This document shows positions 63,353 through 64,000 of a stretch of DNA of 64,000 nt, one piece after another. The stretch spans positions 17,274,368 through 17,338,367 of the forward strand of contig NC_040016.1 in NCBI RefSeq assembly GCF_000972845.2. The letters run 5' to 3'. The translations under genes and the position numbers were made by a program. This stretch comes from Larimichthys crocea. Its lineage: Eukaryota; Chordata; Actinopteri; Sciaenidae. The notes beneath the pieces are model-generated. The model worked only from the letters and a program-made list of their open reading frames with translations. It was not told where the DNA came from and searched no databases. The number at the start of each line of letters is the position of its first letter. Position 1 is the stretch's first letter.

Positions 63353-64000
63353 ACATACTGCCTTCATTAAGTATAGCAAGTACTCAAGAATCATATCTTT
63401 TACTCAAAGATGTATTTCTGCCTCCTCCTATTGATTTTTTAAGTGTATGACTATTAAAACCCAAATTAGACTCCGGTTTACTGATGACCCACTGTGCCCA
63501 CAATAAAATGACTAACAGCAGTTATGTGATCATTCGAGAGCTACTTTCCTGAGCAGATGTTGTCCTCGAAGAGTACACACATACAGTCCTACAGGGTAAT
63601 AAACCTGCTGAAGCAGAACTCGATTGAATCTGGTAATGTGGTAAAGTGGCCTGGCCGCTTGTTAAACACCTCAGCAATGATATTTGAATAAAACATGAAG
63701 CAGCACACAAACACTGTCTGTACTGATGATATGTCGCCTTTTCCTACTTTGAGTTTTCTAGTTAGGCTGTGTTGTTGTCCTTGAGTGTTTTCTAACAAAT
63801 GCAGCTTTCTCAGGAGACATTTAGCAACGTAACACCATTAGCTCATTCGTGCTTTTGTCTTCCCGTCTCTCAAAAATAAATTACATATTTCTCTCTGATA
63901 CTCTATGATTATGTATTGCTTCTTTAATAAGATTTTCATCTTTCATATATCAAGTATAAATACTTTGTATTCATTATTTCTCTGACTTAATGAAAAATAA

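Larger units (their letters stand above)
25817..64000. other. Upstream of slc12a5 exon 2: intron 1 and/or 5' flanking DNA, no second gene recognised
   Basis: I searched the minus strand for the first KCC2 exon. Mammals use either a short MLNNLTDCEDG-type exon or a longer one starting MSRRFTV; I found neither with a donor in the required phase. All open frames are short and none resembles a known protein family, apart from the decayed pieces listed separately. The stretch holds microsatellites, SINEs, TIR elements and other diverged repeats, separated by unique AT-rich sequence. It may be a very long intron 1, or intron 1 plus intergenic DNA. Confidence 0.6.

Noticed and set aside
1..64000. 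CRISPR arrays, operons, prophage or bacterial-type systems
   Set aside because: Spliced vertebrate exons, SINEs and microsatellites show a fish nuclear genome; tandem repeats here have no spacer structure.

Overview
The window looks like teleost fish genomic DNA, most likely from a percomorph. Almost all of it is non-coding: dinucleotide microsatellites are dense, diverged short interspersed repeats are common, and no long uninterrupted reading frame occurs on either strand. The identification rests on one recognisable gene and on repeat types I recall as common in spiny-rayed fishes. No prokaryotic, phage, CRISPR or operon-like structure is present.

The gene is the 5' part of slc12a5 (KCC2, the neuronal K-Cl cotransporter), on the minus strand. 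Four coding exons are supported by protein similarity, GT-AG splice sites and matching phases. In transcription order they are 25816-25716, 25176-25039, 9816-9670 and 666-612. Together they encode 147 continuous codons: most of the N-terminal cytosolic tail, all of TM1, and TM2 up to the loop before TM3. The introns between them are 539 bp, 15.2 kb and 9.0 kb. The first exon (start codon) was not found upstream, and all exons after TM2 lie beyond position 1.

Layout: 1-611 is the start of the next intron. 667-9669 is an intron with microsatellites and old repeats. 9817-25038 is a large intron holding a direct duplication of about 250 bp, a TIR element with a TAA target-site duplication, a possible LINE fragment, an RE1-like site and a 16-bp-arm hairpin close to exon 3. 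25817-64000 is upstream DNA or intron 1. It holds two tRNA-derived SINE copies, two or more TIR elements, a pair of inverted dispersed repeats (one linked to a broken reading frame) and a perfect 12-bp inverted CCAAT/E-box palindrome. I recognise no second gene.

No exotic system is visible. The leads most worth following are the RE1-like motif in a neuronal gene known to be controlled by REST, the intronic hairpin, the young intronic duplication, and the broken frame at 60273-60731 that shares sequence with a second repeat copy.
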